From contig NZ_JAIJZW010000002.1 of the NCBI RefSeq assembly GCF_019753765.1, positions 1 through 64,000 on the forward strand: a stretch of DNA of 64,000 nucleotides. The letters run 5' to 3'. Positions 43,075 to 51,676 of this stretch are shown piece after piece (the first letter of the stretch is position 1; each line of letters begins with the position of its first letter). The notes beneath the pieces were generated by a model that worked only from the letters and a program-made list of their open reading frames with translations, made no database searches and was not told where the DNA came from. This stretch comes from Microbacterium marinilacus (GTDB lineage Bacteria; Actinomycetota; Actinomycetes; Actinomycetales; Microbacteriaceae). The translations under genes were made by a program, and so were the position numbers.

Positions 43075-43269
43075 ATGTGCGTGGAACTCTTCCTGCCCCT
43101 CTCCTTCGCGGCGCTGCTCTACGTCCTCATCCTCTGGATCGCATTCACCACGCCACCGAGGCCGCCCCAGCTGCCTGACCCCACGCTTCGCGAAGAATGG
43201 GACTCTGCCGTCTTCCGTATCCGCAACAGCGTCGAGCGCATCCGCCGAAAATGGCGACGCCGCCGCTGA
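43075..43269 (+). CDS. Small single-helix membrane protein
   Basis: A 64-residue protein with one N-terminal helix (LFLPLSFAALLYVLILWIAF), a proline-rich hinge and a basic C-terminal tail (ERIRRKWRRRR). It follows the copper ATPase by 22 bp with GAGAGG ahead of its ATG and is probably co-transcribed. The family is not recognised. Its shape (one helix, positive cytoplasmic tail) fits a small accessory subunit; this is inference. Confidence 0.6.
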   Translation: MCVELFLPLSFAALLYVLILWIAFTTPPRPPQLPDPTLREEWDSAVFRIRNSVERIRRKWRRRR

Positions 43270-43364
43270 CGTACTCGAGGCGAGAGCGCGACGCGCGGAA
43301 CCCCTGAGGCAAGAGGTGAGCCGGGCGTATTGACGCGAGCTCCTTCGCTCTACTACTGTGACTA

Positions 43365-43377
43365 CTACATGTTGTAG
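43365..43377. promoter_or_regulatory. BlaI/CopY-type operator before the DUF5134-YcnI-CopCD operon
   Basis: CTACATGTTGTAG, identical to 29903-29915, including the right flank AGATA. It ends 16 bp before the DUF5134 start codon. Confidence 0.77.
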
Positions 43378-43393
43378 AGATAAGGTGTGTGGC

Positions 43394-43984
43394 ATGCTGT
43401 CTGACCCGGTGCTCCAATGGGTGCTGACGCTCACCTTCTCCGCGACCGCCGCGTATTCAGCGCTCCGGCTTGTCAACGACCGTAAGCCGTTCCTGATCAT
43501 CGGTGACGGCCTACACCTCGTGATGAGCCTCGCGATGATCGCCATGTGCTGGCCCTGGTGGGCCGTGATCCCGGCCCTCCCGCAGCTGCTCGTGTTCATC
43601 GCCGGCACGATGTGGTTCGCCCTGGTGGCCGTGCTCCAGTCGCAGCGTCGCATCCGCAGAGCATCCGTCGGCGGGCACAGTCCCTGGCACCAGGTGGCCC
43701 ACGCGATCATGATGCTCGCGATGGTCTGGATGATCCTCGCCATGCCGTCCGGTACGGACTCCGCCGCGCACACGCACCACCACGGTGGCCTTGACCTGTG
43801 GGCGGCGCTGACCGGCGTCGCCATCACCGCAGCAATGGCAACGGCCGGCGTCATCTTCCTCGTCGAGCTCATCCGCTGCGTGCGCGGTCGCACCACCTGG
43901 CTCGGACACACCGGAGACGTCGCGTCCGGGACGCTCATGAGCTTCGGCATGGCCGCGATGTGCTGGCCCATGATCACCGGCTGA
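43394..43984 (+). CDS. DUF5134 membrane protein
   Basis: A 196-residue protein with about six helices, related to the one at 35468. His/Met-rich segments: GDGLHLVMSLAMIAMCWPWW near residue 40, HQVAHAIMMLAMVWMILAMP near 102 followed by SAAHTHHHGG, and TLMSFGMAAMCWPM at the end. It opens the operon containing YcnI and CopCD, copper proteins of the membrane and outer face, so a copper-handling role is likely. Not biochemically defined as far as I know. Confidence 0.8.
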   Translation: MLSDPVLQWVLTLTFSATAAYSALRLVNDRKPFLIIGDGLHLVMSLAMIAMCWPWWAVIPALPQLLVFIAGTMWFALVAVLQSQRRIRRASVGGHSPWHQVAHAIMMLAMVWMILAMPSGTDSAAHTHHHGGLDLWAALTGVAITAAMATAGVIFLVELIRCVRGRTTWLGHTGDVASGTLMSFGMAAMCWPMITG

Positions 43985-44048
43985 ACACACCTGCACCACC
44001 CTCATCACCTGCCGTCTCGACGCGGCCCGACAAGAAAGAGAAATCACC

Positions 44049-44789
44049 ATGAGCACACGACGCAGCAAGAAGCGGCCCCTTCTGATTGGAACCGGAGCCT
44101 TCGCCGGGGCCGTCGCACTGGTCCTGGGCGGTGCGGTCGCCGCCAGCGCACACGTCAGCATCGCAGAAGGCCCGGTCGAGGCGGGTTCGTACTCGATCCT
44201 CACCTTCGGAGTCCCGCACGGGTGCGACGGGTCGGCCACCACCGAGGTCGCGATCCAGATCCCCGAAGGGATCAACGCCGTCACCCCGACCCGCAACAGC
44301 CTGTACACGGTCGAGAAGGTGATGGAGGATCTTGACACCCCGATCACCGACAGTCACGGCAACGAGGTCACCGAGCGGGTCGCGCAGGTCGTCTACACCG
44401 CCACGACGCCGCTCCCCGACGGTCAGCGGGACGCGTTCGAACTTTCCCTACAGATCCCCGAGGACGCCGCCGACACCACTCTGTACTTCCCGACCGTGCA
44501 GACGTGCGAGCAGGGCGAGACCGCCTGGGTGCAGATCCCCGAAGAAGGCCAGGACGGCCACGACCTGGACGCACCCGCCCCCAGCGTCGACGTGGTCGCC
44601 GCCAGCGACACCGCATCCCACGGCCACGATGATGCCACCGAAGCGACCGCCGACGGGCACGACGAGGACACAACCTCAGCAGCGGCACCGGCGGATCAGA
44701 CACCGCTCGTGATCACCTCCCTCGCCATCGGCGGCATCGGCCTGATCGTCGCCGTGATCGCCCTGCTGAGGGGACGAAAGAAGGCGTGA
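44049..44789 (+). CDS. YcnI-like (DUF1775) copper-binding secreted protein
   Basis: A 246-residue exported protein. Signal peptide cleaved in AASA-HVSI leaves His as the new N-terminal residue, the known Cu(II) ligand of YcnI; the domain continues to about residue 170 with YFPTVQTCEQGETAWVQIP. A His/Asp-rich linker (SHGHDDATEA, DGHDEDT) and a C-terminal anchor helix (ITSLAIGGIGLIVAVIALL) follow. Overlaps the CopC-CopD gene by 4 bp. YcnI is thought to hand copper to a CopCD-type importer, which is exactly the next gene. Confidence 0.88.
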   Translation: MSTRRSKKRPLLIGTGAFAGAVALVLGGAVAASAHVSIAEGPVEAGSYSILTFGVPHGCDGSATTEVAIQIPEGINAVTPTRNSLYTVEKVMEDLDTPITDSHGNEVTERVAQVVYTATTPLPDGQRDAFELSLQIPEDAADTTLYFPTVQTCEQGETAWVQIPEEGQDGHDLDAPAPSVDVVAASDTASHGHDDATEATADGHDEDTTSAAAPADQTPLVITSLAIGGIGLIVAVIALLRGRKKA

Positions 44790-46498
44790 GCATCCTCACC
44801 GCCGGGAAACACAGGTCGCGGAACCGCCTCCTCGGACCACTCCGCGTGCTCGCCGCGCTTCTGTTGGGAGGGGCGTTCGTGCTCACAGGAGCGCAGGCCG
44901 CGTCCGCGCACGCGGAACTGCTGTCGACGACGCCCGAAGACGGCGCCGCGCTCGACCAGGCACCTGCCGAGGCGGTGCTGACGTTCAATGAGCCCGTGCA
45001 GCTCATCGATGGCAGCATCCGCCTGTTTCCCGGCGATGAAGAACCGCTCACCCTCGACGCGCACGTCAGCAACACCAGCGTCATCGCCCCACTGCCCGCG
45101 ACGCTCGACGATGGCGCATACGCCCTGAGCTATCGCGTCGTCTCCGCCGACGGGCACCCGATCTCGGGCGCGATCACCTTCACGATCGGCGACGCCGCGG
45201 GAAGCCCAACCAACGCACCGCTGGTGGAAACAACGACACCGCAGGGCACCGCGTTCGCCGTCAGTGCTCTGACGGCACTGCAGTACCTCTCGCTCCTCGT
45301 CTTCGCCGGTCTGCTCCTTTTCGAACGCCTCGTGCTGCGCAACGTCTCACCGCCGGAGCACCGGACGCTCGCCATCATGAGAGTCACCGGCATCGCAGCG
45401 GCTGCGGCGTCGTTGCTGCTCATCCCCGCGTCGGCGCTCAACGTGACCGGAGAACGCCTCGTCGCCGTCATTGACCCGGCAGCATGGTGGACAGGCGTGT
45501 TCTGGGCGCCGGTGGCTGCGGCAGTCGTCGTCTGCGCCGGGGTCGTCGGAGCCACACTGCTGGCGAGGCGCAGCAGGCAGCATCGAGGAACCCGCCTGCT
45601 CGCCGTGCTGATGACGCTCCTTGCCCTGGCCGCGCCGGTCCTGGTCGGGCACACCCAGCTGATGGAACCGCGCGCCCTGATCATCGGGGCCGACCTCGGA
45701 CACCTTCTCGCCGGGAGCTTCTGGATCGGAGGAGTCCTCGGCCTCCTTCTGTTCCTCGCTTCCGCACGGGCGACCGGCAACGCTACCGCGCCGACGCTTG
45801 CGGTGAAGGTCGTGCAGAGGTTCTCCCGTCTCGCGGTCTGGAGCGTCGCCCTCCTCGCGATCAGCGGCACGATCATGGGCATCATGATCGTCGGAAGCCT
45901 CGACACGCTCGTCACGACGAGCTACGGACTCACCCTGCTGCTCAAGATCGGGATCGTGATCCCGGTCATCGCGATCGCCGCCTACAACAGGCTCCGTCTC
46001 CTCCCCAGGATCTCCGCACGACCGACCGCTCGCATGCAGTGGCACACACTGCATCGAACGCTCGCCTACGAGGCCGCGCTGCTCGTGGCTGTTCTGCTCC
46101 TCACCGGGTTCCTCACCAACCTCAGCCCCGCGCATGAACATCACGACACGACAACGGGAAGCTCAGCCGGTACCGCACAGACCGTCACCCTCGACGCGGA
46201 CGCCCAAGGTCTATCTCTCGAAGGTGAGCTCGAGCCGGCGCTGACCGGTGAGAACCGCATCACCTTCACACTCGAGTACGACGGTGAGCCCGTCACCCCC
46301 GACGAAGTGACGATCCGCACTCGACTACCCGAACACGACCTTGGGCCGTTCGAAGCCACCGCAGAACTCGACCCCACCACCGGCGGCTACTCGGCGCAAC
46401 TGGAAATGCCCGTCGCGGGAGAGTGGCAAGTGCAGGTGATCGCGCGAGTATCGACCTTTGCTGAGCCGATCGTGACCATCCCTATTGCCGTGCGTTGA
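44786..46498 (+). CDS. CopC-CopD fusion protein, copper importer
   Basis: A 570-residue protein. After the signal peptide (AASA-HAEL) the CopC domain begins with His, the Cu(II) ligand, and contains DGHPISG near residue 125. Residues about 165-450 form the eight-helix CopD domain with VGHTQLMEPRALIIGADLGH and LLAGSFWIGG, His-bearing helices. A C-terminal extracellular beta domain (FixH/YtkA-like, residues about 465-570) follows. Genetic work on CopCD-type proteins supports copper uptake into the cell. Last gene before the right island repeat. Confidence 0.88.
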   Translation: MSILTAGKHRSRNRLLGPLRVLAALLLGGAFVLTGAQAASAHAELLSTTPEDGAALDQAPAEAVLTFNEPVQLIDGSIRLFPGDEEPLTLDAHVSNTSVIAPLPATLDDGAYALSYRVVSADGHPISGAITFTIGDAAGSPTNAPLVETTTPQGTAFAVSALTALQYLSLLVFAGLLLFERLVLRNVSPPEHRTLAIMRVTGIAAAAASLLLIPASALNVTGERLVAVIDPAAWWTGVFWAPVAAAVVVCAGVVGATLLARRSRQHRGTRLLAVLMTLLALAAPVLVGHTQLMEPRALIIGADLGHLLAGSFWIGGVLGLLLFLASARATGNATAPTLAVKVVQRFSRLAVWSVALLAISGTIMGIMIVGSLDTLVTTSYGLTLLLKIGIVIPVIAIAAYNRLRLLPRISARPTARMQWHTLHRTLAYEAALLVAVLLLTGFLTNLSPAHEHHDTTTGSSAGTAQTVTLDADAQGLSLEGELEPALTGENRITFTLEYDGEPVTPDEVTIRTRLPEHDLGPFEATAELDPTTGGYSAQLEMPVAGEWQVQVIARVSTFAEPIVTIPIAVR

Positions 46499-46656
46499 CA
46501 CATGCCCGCAGCAAGGTTGGTGGCTTGCAAGAGCTACAGCCTTCAAGGTCCCTGCGCGATGCTGATACCTACCTTGCTGTGGACAGACGTGGATCACATG
46601 CCTGCCGTAAACCCCACATAAACGTGTGTTGGGGTCATCGATGGTTACCGAGAGCC

Positions 46657-46776
46657 GGGACCTGTCCGGGACCTGATGCATGCAAACCATGCAATCCATG
46701 ACGTGAAATCGGGCTTTCTGAGGGACAGAGATGCCCGGAAAATCAAGGAATCTGGGGGAACCGTCTACCTGGGGGT
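46657..46776 (+). repeat. Direct repeat copy B, right boundary of the copper island
   Basis: Matches 25879-25997 with about one mismatch in ten and one indel. Beyond the shared part, copy B continues CAAGGGGTCGCAGGTT (46777-46792), which resembles the T-arm of a tRNA 3' half before it breaks into the MFS coding sequence. The interval 46499-46656 ahead of it holds no visible gene. Confidence 0.75.
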
Positions 46777-47984
46777 CAAGGGGTCGCAGGTTACTGATCG
46801 CCGTGACGACCCTGCACGTGTCCTCCGTCGAGCTCGGGCTGCTCGGCGCGATGCAGTGGCTGCCCTTCCTGCTGCTGTCCCTCCCGCTCGGCGTGATGAT
46901 CGATCGTCATCGACGCCGACGGCTGCTCGTGGCGTCCGAGATCGGCAGGACCCTCTTGACGCTGTGCCTGGTGGGCGTGACCGCGGTCGGGATGCTGGGC
47001 TTTCCGCTGCTGGCGGTGGTGCTGGTGCTGCTCGGCGCGTGCACGGTGGTCTACGAGATCGGCTATCAGTCGATGATCCCGTCGCTGGTGCCGCGCGAGC
47101 GCCTCAGCGGCGCCAACTCGCGCTTCCAGGGGACCGCTGCGGCGGGGGAGATCGGCGGCCCCGGACTGGGCGGGGCGCTGCTGCAGCTGACGGGCGCCGC
47201 CGTGACCCTCGGCGTCAACGCCGGACTGCACCTGATCTCCGCGATCGCGCTCACGGGGATCCGATCCGCCGAGACGGTGCCCGCCGCCGGCCGGCGCGAC
47301 TTCCTCCGCGAACTGCGCGACGGCTCCGGGCACGTGCTGAAGGACCCGTACCTGCGCGCGAACGTCGGGTTCTCGGCGCTGTACAACCCGTTCGCGCAGT
47401 GGGTGACGCTGCTTCTCGTGCTGTACGCCGCACGCGATCTCCACCTGGAGGAGGGGCACGTCGGCCTCGTCTTCGCCGTGGGCGTCGCAGGTGCGCTGGT
47501 CGGAGCGGCGCTCGCATCGCCGCTCTCGCGACGCCCGAGGGTCGGCCTGGTGCTGATCGCGTGCGCGAGCGTGGAGTGCGCCGCGCTGCTCTTCCTGCCG
47601 CTCGTCGACGGCTCCCTGGGAGTCGGGGTCACCGTCGGGCTGATCGCTGCCGCCATGGCGCTGAACGGTCTCGGCGTGGCGGCCTCGAGCGTGCTGCTCA
47701 TCACCATCCGTCAGCTCCGCACCCCCGACCGCCTGCTCGGCCGCGTGAACGCGACGATGCGGACCATCACCTACGGCACCATCCCGATCGGCGCCCTGGC
47801 CGGCGGGATCGCCGGGGAATGGCTGGGCGCACGCACCGGTCTGCTGATCGGCGCCGTCCTCTGCCTGTCGACGGTGGTCTGGGTCGCCGTGTCGCCGCTG
47901 CGGCGCGTGTCGCGCCTGACGGACCTCGCCGTGTCAGAGGGGGCCATAGGCGAGGTCGACCCGGCGGGTCGGGGATCGTCGTGA
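46731..47984 (+). pseudogene. MFS transporter, N-terminus replaced by the island repeat
   Basis: From residue about 24 (LIAVTTLHVSSVELGLLG) the 417-residue frame is a good MFS protein with about eleven helices and motif A in LPLGVMIDRHRRRRLLVASE. The first 23 codons come from the direct repeat (MPGKSRNLGEPSTWGSRGRR) and lack the expected first helix and leading 'FRR-W-A--IS--G' segment. The gene was therefore cut at its 5' end when the island formed. It may still be translated from ATG 46731 but is probably non-functional. The missing 5' part is not seen next to the left repeat. Confidence 0.65.
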
Positions 47985-48001
47985 CGGCCGGGCCCGCTGG
48001 A

Positions 48002-48018
48002 CGGCGCATGCTGCGCCG
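48002..48018. terminator. Hairpin between convergent MFS and MORN genes
   Basis: CGGCGCA (48002-48008) and TGCGCCG (48012-48018) form a 7-bp GC-rich stem with a 3-base loop, 18 bp after the MFS stop and 10 bp before the MORN gene's end. No T run. Confidence 0.4.
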
Positions 48019-48027
48019 GTGCGGTGC

Positions 48028-48435
48028 TCAGCGCGCGTCGGGGTGCCTGCGCACCGCCTTGACCGTGCCGTCCGGGTTGTAGGCGACCCACTCGCCGGTC
48101 TTGCGGCCGCGGTCGTAGTCGCCGGCGTCGAGCGGGCGGCCCTGGGCGTCCCAGCGCTCCCACCGGCCGTGCTTGACATCGCCGTCGAGGCGACCGCGCT
48201 GCAGAAGGGCGCCGTTCGCGCGATACCAGGTCCATGTGCCGCGCAGGGCGCCGTGCTCGTACGGTCCCTCCGAGCGGAGGCGGCCGTCGTTCGAGAAGTG
48301 CCGCCAGACGCCGTGCCGAGCGCCGTCCAGGTAGTCGCCGACCATCACACCGCCGTGCGGGTCGGGCTCGGTCCACCGGCCGGTCGGGCGCCCCTGATCG
48401 TCGCGCGCGTTCGGCGACTCCGGCACGGCGCTCAC
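48028..48435 (-). CDS. MORN-variant repeat protein (YwqK-like)
   Basis: A 135-residue soluble protein made of short repeats of the form G-x-x-H/R-G-x-W-x-x-Y/W: GARHGVWRHFSNDGRLRSEG, GALRGTWTWYRANGAL, DVKHGRWERWDAQGRPLDAG and GRKTGEWVAYNPDGTV. These are MORN-variant repeats, which build beta-ladders used in YwqK-type antitoxin or scaffold proteins. GTG start overlaps the VOC stop by 4 bp. No toxin gene is adjacent, so an antitoxin role is unsupported. Confidence 0.8.
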   Translation of the reverse strand: MSAVPESPNARDDQGRPTGRWTEPDPHGGVMVGDYLDGARHGVWRHFSNDGRLRSEGPYEHGALRGTWTWYRANGALLQRGRLDGDVKHGRWERWDAQGRPLDAGDYDRGRKTGEWVAYNPDGTVKAVRRHPDAR

Positions 48436-48824
48436 GCGGGGCTCGCCAGCTGGACGAGGTTGCCGCACGTGTCGTCGAGGACGGCGGTGACCACGGGCCC
48501 CATCGGGGTCGGCGGCTGCGTGAAGCGGACGCCCGCCGCCGAGAGCTCGGCGTGCAGCCGCACGACGTCGTCCACCGCGAACGACGCCGCCGGGATGCCG
48601 TCGGCCACCAGCGCCGCCGCGTAGGCCTTCGCCGCCGGGTGCTGGTCGGGCTCGAGCAACAGCTCGGTGCCGTCGGGCTCGCCGGGCCCCACGACGGTGA
48701 GCCAGCGGAAGTCGCCCATCGGCACGTCGGCCTTGGGCAGGAAGCCGAGGCGCGTCGTGTAGAAGTCGAGCGCCTTGGCCTGGTCGTCGACGAAGACGCT
48801 CGTCAGGTTGATGCGGATGCTCAT
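48432..48824 (-). CDS. VOC-family (glyoxalase/bleomycin resistance-like) protein
   Basis: A 130-residue single VOC fold of two beta-alpha-beta-beta-beta units (INLTSVFVDDQAKALDFYTT, then FAVDDVVRLHAELSAAGV). A metal-binding Glu is possible in TELLLEPD, while the end (DDTCGNLVQL) lacks the usual second-half Glu/His set seen in many enzymes. It follows the ArsR gene by 3 bp, a common pair in actinobacteria where the ArsR controls the VOC protein. Confidence 0.85.
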   Translation of the reverse strand: MSIRINLTSVFVDDQAKALDFYTTRLGFLPKADVPMGDFRWLTVVGPGEPDGTELLLEPDQHPAAKAYAAALVADGIPAASFAVDDVVRLHAELSAAGVRFTQPPTPMGPVVTAVLDDTCGNLVQLASPA

Positions 48825-48827
48825 GTC

Positions 48828-49106
48828 TCAGTCCTTCGTGTCGACGGGCCAGCGCTCGAGGATGGCGCGCAGCGGCTCGGTGTGCAGGTGGTGGAGCTTC
48901 GTCCGTCCCGAGCGGCGCGAGCTGACGAGCCCCGCGTCCTCCAGGACGGAGAGATGCTGGGAGATCGCCTGCCTGCTCGACGTGATGCCGTGCCGCATGG
49001 CCAGTCGCCCGCACAGCTCGAACAGGCTCTGCCCGTCCCGCTCCGTCAGCTCGTCGAGCACCCGCCGACGGGTCGGGTCGGCGAGCGCCTGGTAGAGGTC
49101 TCCCAC
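48828..49106 (-). CDS. ArsR-family regulator
   Basis: A 92-residue winged-helix regulator with ALADPTRRRVLDELTERDG at residues 7-25 and recognition helix TSSRQAISQHLSVLEDAGLV. No Cys pair or alpha-5 metal site is present (contrast the sensor at 13627), so it is probably not a metal sensor. Heads an ArsR-VOC-MORN operon; this subgroup of ArsR proteins normally represses its VOC or START-domain partner. Confidence 0.87.
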   Translation of the reverse strand: MGDLYQALADPTRRRVLDELTERDGQSLFELCGRLAMRHGITSSRQAISQHLSVLEDAGLVSSRRSGRTKLHHLHTEPLRAILERWPVDTKD

Positions 49107-49232
49107 GTCGCGAACATAGGCAAGTGGTCACTTGCATGTCAAGGGGGCTCGATGTCGATGAAGGCGCTTGCGGGGTCGGGCGCGAGTCAGCGGGACCGCC
49201 TGATCGTCGTCGCAGAGTGCCAGGATGGTGCG

Positions 49233-50324
49233 GTGAACGAACCCGCATCCGCGTTGCAGAACCACCCCGGCGATGTCGAGTTCCCGGTGCGGGCGCGGCG
49301 CAAGTACGCACGCCTGCTCGAGACGCGGCGCAGAGCCGACCCGAAGGAGATGCGCCGACGGGCTCTGCCCGTCACGCTCATGGCGGCTCCGTTCGGCATC
49401 GCGGCGTTCGTCCTGTCGTTCGTGTGGGATGTCGACGAGTTCGGGCTCAACCTGTTCGCGTTCCTCGTCGGCATGTGCTTCGGGCTGCTGATCGCCTCGA
49501 TCGTCCTCGCCGTGAGCGATGCAGGGGCGCCGCTCCGCGCGCAGCGGCAGTACATCTTCCGATCCGGCCGCACGGCCCTGTCACTGCATCAGCAGCAGAT
49601 CCTCGCGCTCGACGCGGCCAGTGACTTCGCCGGCCGCGGCTGGAACTCGTCGCTCGCCTTCACCCCCACCTTCGCCGAGCTGCCGCAGGACCTCCGCGCC
49701 CGGCACCGTGATGGCGAAGACGGCATGCCGTGGTTCGCCCTGCCGATGTCGTCCGTCCGCCAGCTTCGTGCGGCCCTGGACGACCAGTTCAAGATCGTCT
49801 CGCGGTCGGACGCCGAGATGCTCGTCGCCGACACGCTCGCCCTCGGCGACAACTCGCAGCGTTTCGCCGAGGTCGCCGGTGGCGAGAACGCCGAGCACAT
49901 GATGTCGCGCATCGCCGCTCTCACCGGCGTGCCCGTCTTCGACATCCACGACCTCGCACACGGCACAGACACCGCACCTGCCCGGCTGCTGCTCGCCGCC
50001 GACATCGAGCGGGCGATCGGCGGCGTCCGCTACTCGTACGTCGCCGGATATCTCACGCTCGAGGACACGTGGGGGCTGCTTGAGCCGGTCGCGGCGAAGG
50101 CCTTCGAGACGTACGACGGCTGGGACGAGTACTGGCGTGATGTGGTCATCGCGACGGCGTTCCGCACCAACTCGCTCGAAGCCGTGCAGAGCCAGCGCGA
50201 CGCGCTCACCGGGCTTCGAGACTCGAACTGGCCGGCGGCATCCGTGCCTTGGCCGATGACCGGGCACGGCCGCGAAGCGCTGTCTCGGCTGCCTGAGCGT
50301 CAGCCGCGCGAGGAGCAGTCGTAG
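49233..50324 (+). CDS. Membrane-anchored DUF1266-like protein
   Basis: A 363-residue protein. N-terminal basic region, two helices (MAAPFGIAAFVLSFVW and LFAFLVGMCFGLLIASIVLA, residues about 52-95), then a long soluble domain. The last 150 residues resemble DUF1266 (AADIERAIGGVRYSYVAGYL, then WDEYWRDVVIATAFR with Trp-Gly/Asp-rich spacing). GTG 49233 follows AGGA; an upstream ATG at 49151 is possible. Function unknown; DUF1266 proteins have been proposed as immunity or stress proteins without proof. Monocistronic. Confidence 0.68.
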   Translation: MNEPASALQNHPGDVEFPVRARRKYARLLETRRRADPKEMRRRALPVTLMAAPFGIAAFVLSFVWDVDEFGLNLFAFLVGMCFGLLIASIVLAVSDAGAPLRAQRQYIFRSGRTALSLHQQQILALDAASDFAGRGWNSSLAFTPTFAELPQDLRARHRDGEDGMPWFALPMSSVRQLRAALDDQFKIVSRSDAEMLVADTLALGDNSQRFAEVAGGENAEHMMSRIAALTGVPVFDIHDLAHGTDTAPARLLLAADIERAIGGVRYSYVAGYLTLEDTWGLLEPVAAKAFETYDGWDEYWRDVVIATAFRTNSLEAVQSQRDALTGLRDSNWPAASVPWPMTGHGREALSRLPERQPREEQS

Positions 50325-50619
50325 CAGCAGCTCACGACCCCGGGCCGTCGATGCGCGGTCGTCGGATCCATCGCGCGGTCGTCGGATCGGCGAGGCGCGT
50401 GGGACTCGTCGTGCACGCCCGCGTCTCGTCCGCCCCAGCCTTCCGACGACTGAGCCGTGCGTCCGCCGACCGAGCCGATCTGCGTCCCGGGCGACGGGTG
50501 GACGGGACGGGCTCGAGGCCTGGCCCCGGGACCGCCACGCCCGGTGTTGACTGTGTGCAGGGGACACGGTCTTGACTGTCGGCAGCAGGCCGGTCGCACC
50601 GTTCAGAAGGAGTCACACG

Positions 50620-51615
50620 ATGACGAATCTCGAGAGGCGCCCCGGCGTGGAGGTCCTGGAGACCGGACGGCCGGGCGGCGACGTGCAGGTGCTCGAGCCA
50701 CGTCTCGTCCCCCTGGGCGGACCGCGCGCGATGACCGTCCACCGCACCCTGCCGCAGCGCGAGCGATCCCTCGTCGGCGCCTGGTGCTTCCTCGACCACT
50801 ACGGTCCGGACGACGTCGCGGCGACCGGCGGCATGCGCGTACCGCGGCATCCTCACACCGGCCTGGCGACGGTGTCGTGGCTCTTCAGCGGGCGCATCGA
50901 GCACCTCGACTCCGGCGGCAACGCGGCCGCGGTCGTGCCGGGAGAGCTCAACCTGATGATCGCCGGGCGCGGGATCACCCATCAAGAGCTCGGCGATCCG
51001 CAGACGCGCGTGCTGCACGGGGTGCAGCTCTGGTACGCCCTGCCCGATGAGACGCGCTTCGGCCGGCACGAGTTCGCCCGCCACGTGCCGCCCCCTGTCG
51101 CGGTGCCCGGGATGACCGCCCGTGTGTTCATCGGGGAGCTGCTCGGCTCGGCCTCGCCGGTCGACACGCGAACGCCCGACCTGCTGGGCGCCGAGCTCGT
51201 GCTCGAGCCCGGGGCGTCGGTGACGCTGGACGTCCGACCGGACTTCGAGCACGCGGTGCTCGCGGAGAACGGCCGGGTCTTCGTCGACGCGGCCGCGGTC
51301 GAGCACCGGTCTCTCGCCTACGTCCCGCCCGGAGCGGACACCCTCACCGTCTCGGCGGGGGACGCAGGGGTGCGTGTCCTGCTGCTCGGAGGCGTGCCGC
51401 TGGGGGAGCAGATCGTGATGTGGTGGAACTTCGTCGGCCGCGATCACGACGAGATCGCCGACTTCCGCCGCCGCTACCAGGCCGAGCTCGGCTTCGAGCC
51501 GGACGACTCGATCGATCCGAGTGATCCCGGCCTGTTCGGGCCGTTTCCCGAGGGACAGCCGCGTCCGCTGCCCGCTCCGCCCCTGCCCAACGTCCGGCTG
51601 CGCCCGCGGCAGTGA
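50620..51615 (+). CDS. Pirin-family protein
   Basis: A 331-residue bicupin. The N-terminal cupin holds the metal-binding set H-x-H...E...H seen in PRHPHTGLATVSWLFSG and GEIEH-like RIEHLDSG plus ITHQE, matching pirin's three His and one Glu. The C-terminal cupin ends with WWNFVGRDHDEIADFRRRYQ, the pirin C-terminal motif. AGAAGGAG at 50605 precedes ATG 50620. Pirins can act as quercetinase or redox-sensing co-regulators; which applies here is unknown. Stands alone. Confidence 0.9.
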   Translation: MTNLERRPGVEVLETGRPGGDVQVLEPRLVPLGGPRAMTVHRTLPQRERSLVGAWCFLDHYGPDDVAATGGMRVPRHPHTGLATVSWLFSGRIEHLDSGGNAAAVVPGELNLMIAGRGITHQELGDPQTRVLHGVQLWYALPDETRFGRHEFARHVPPPVAVPGMTARVFIGELLGSASPVDTRTPDLLGAELVLEPGASVTLDVRPDFEHAVLAENGRVFVDAAAVEHRSLAYVPPGADTLTVSAGDAGVRVLLLGGVPLGEQIVMWWNFVGRDHDEIADFRRRYQAELGFEPDDSIDPSDPGLFGPFPEGQPRPLPAPPLPNVRLRPRQ

Positions 51616-51651
51616 CCGAACTCCACGCTCGCCGCGGCTCGAGGGATGACT

Positions 51652-51669
51652 CCGGCGCACGCGCGCCGG
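51652..51669. terminator. Hairpin between convergent pirin and ABC permease genes
   Basis: CCGGCGC (51652-51658) pairs with GCGCCGG (51663-51669) across ACGC. Located 37 bp after the pirin stop and 8 bp from the end of the permease gene; likely bidirectional. Confidence 0.5.
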
Positions 51670-51676
51670 GACCGTG

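Noticed and set aside
46777..46795. A complete tRNA gene at the right repeat
   Set aside because: Only a T-arm-like stretch is present; no acceptor stem, anticodon arm or CCA end can be folded.
48028..48435. Antitoxin of a toxin-antitoxin pair
   Set aside because: The MORN-variant protein has VOC and ArsR genes as neighbours and no toxin-like gene.
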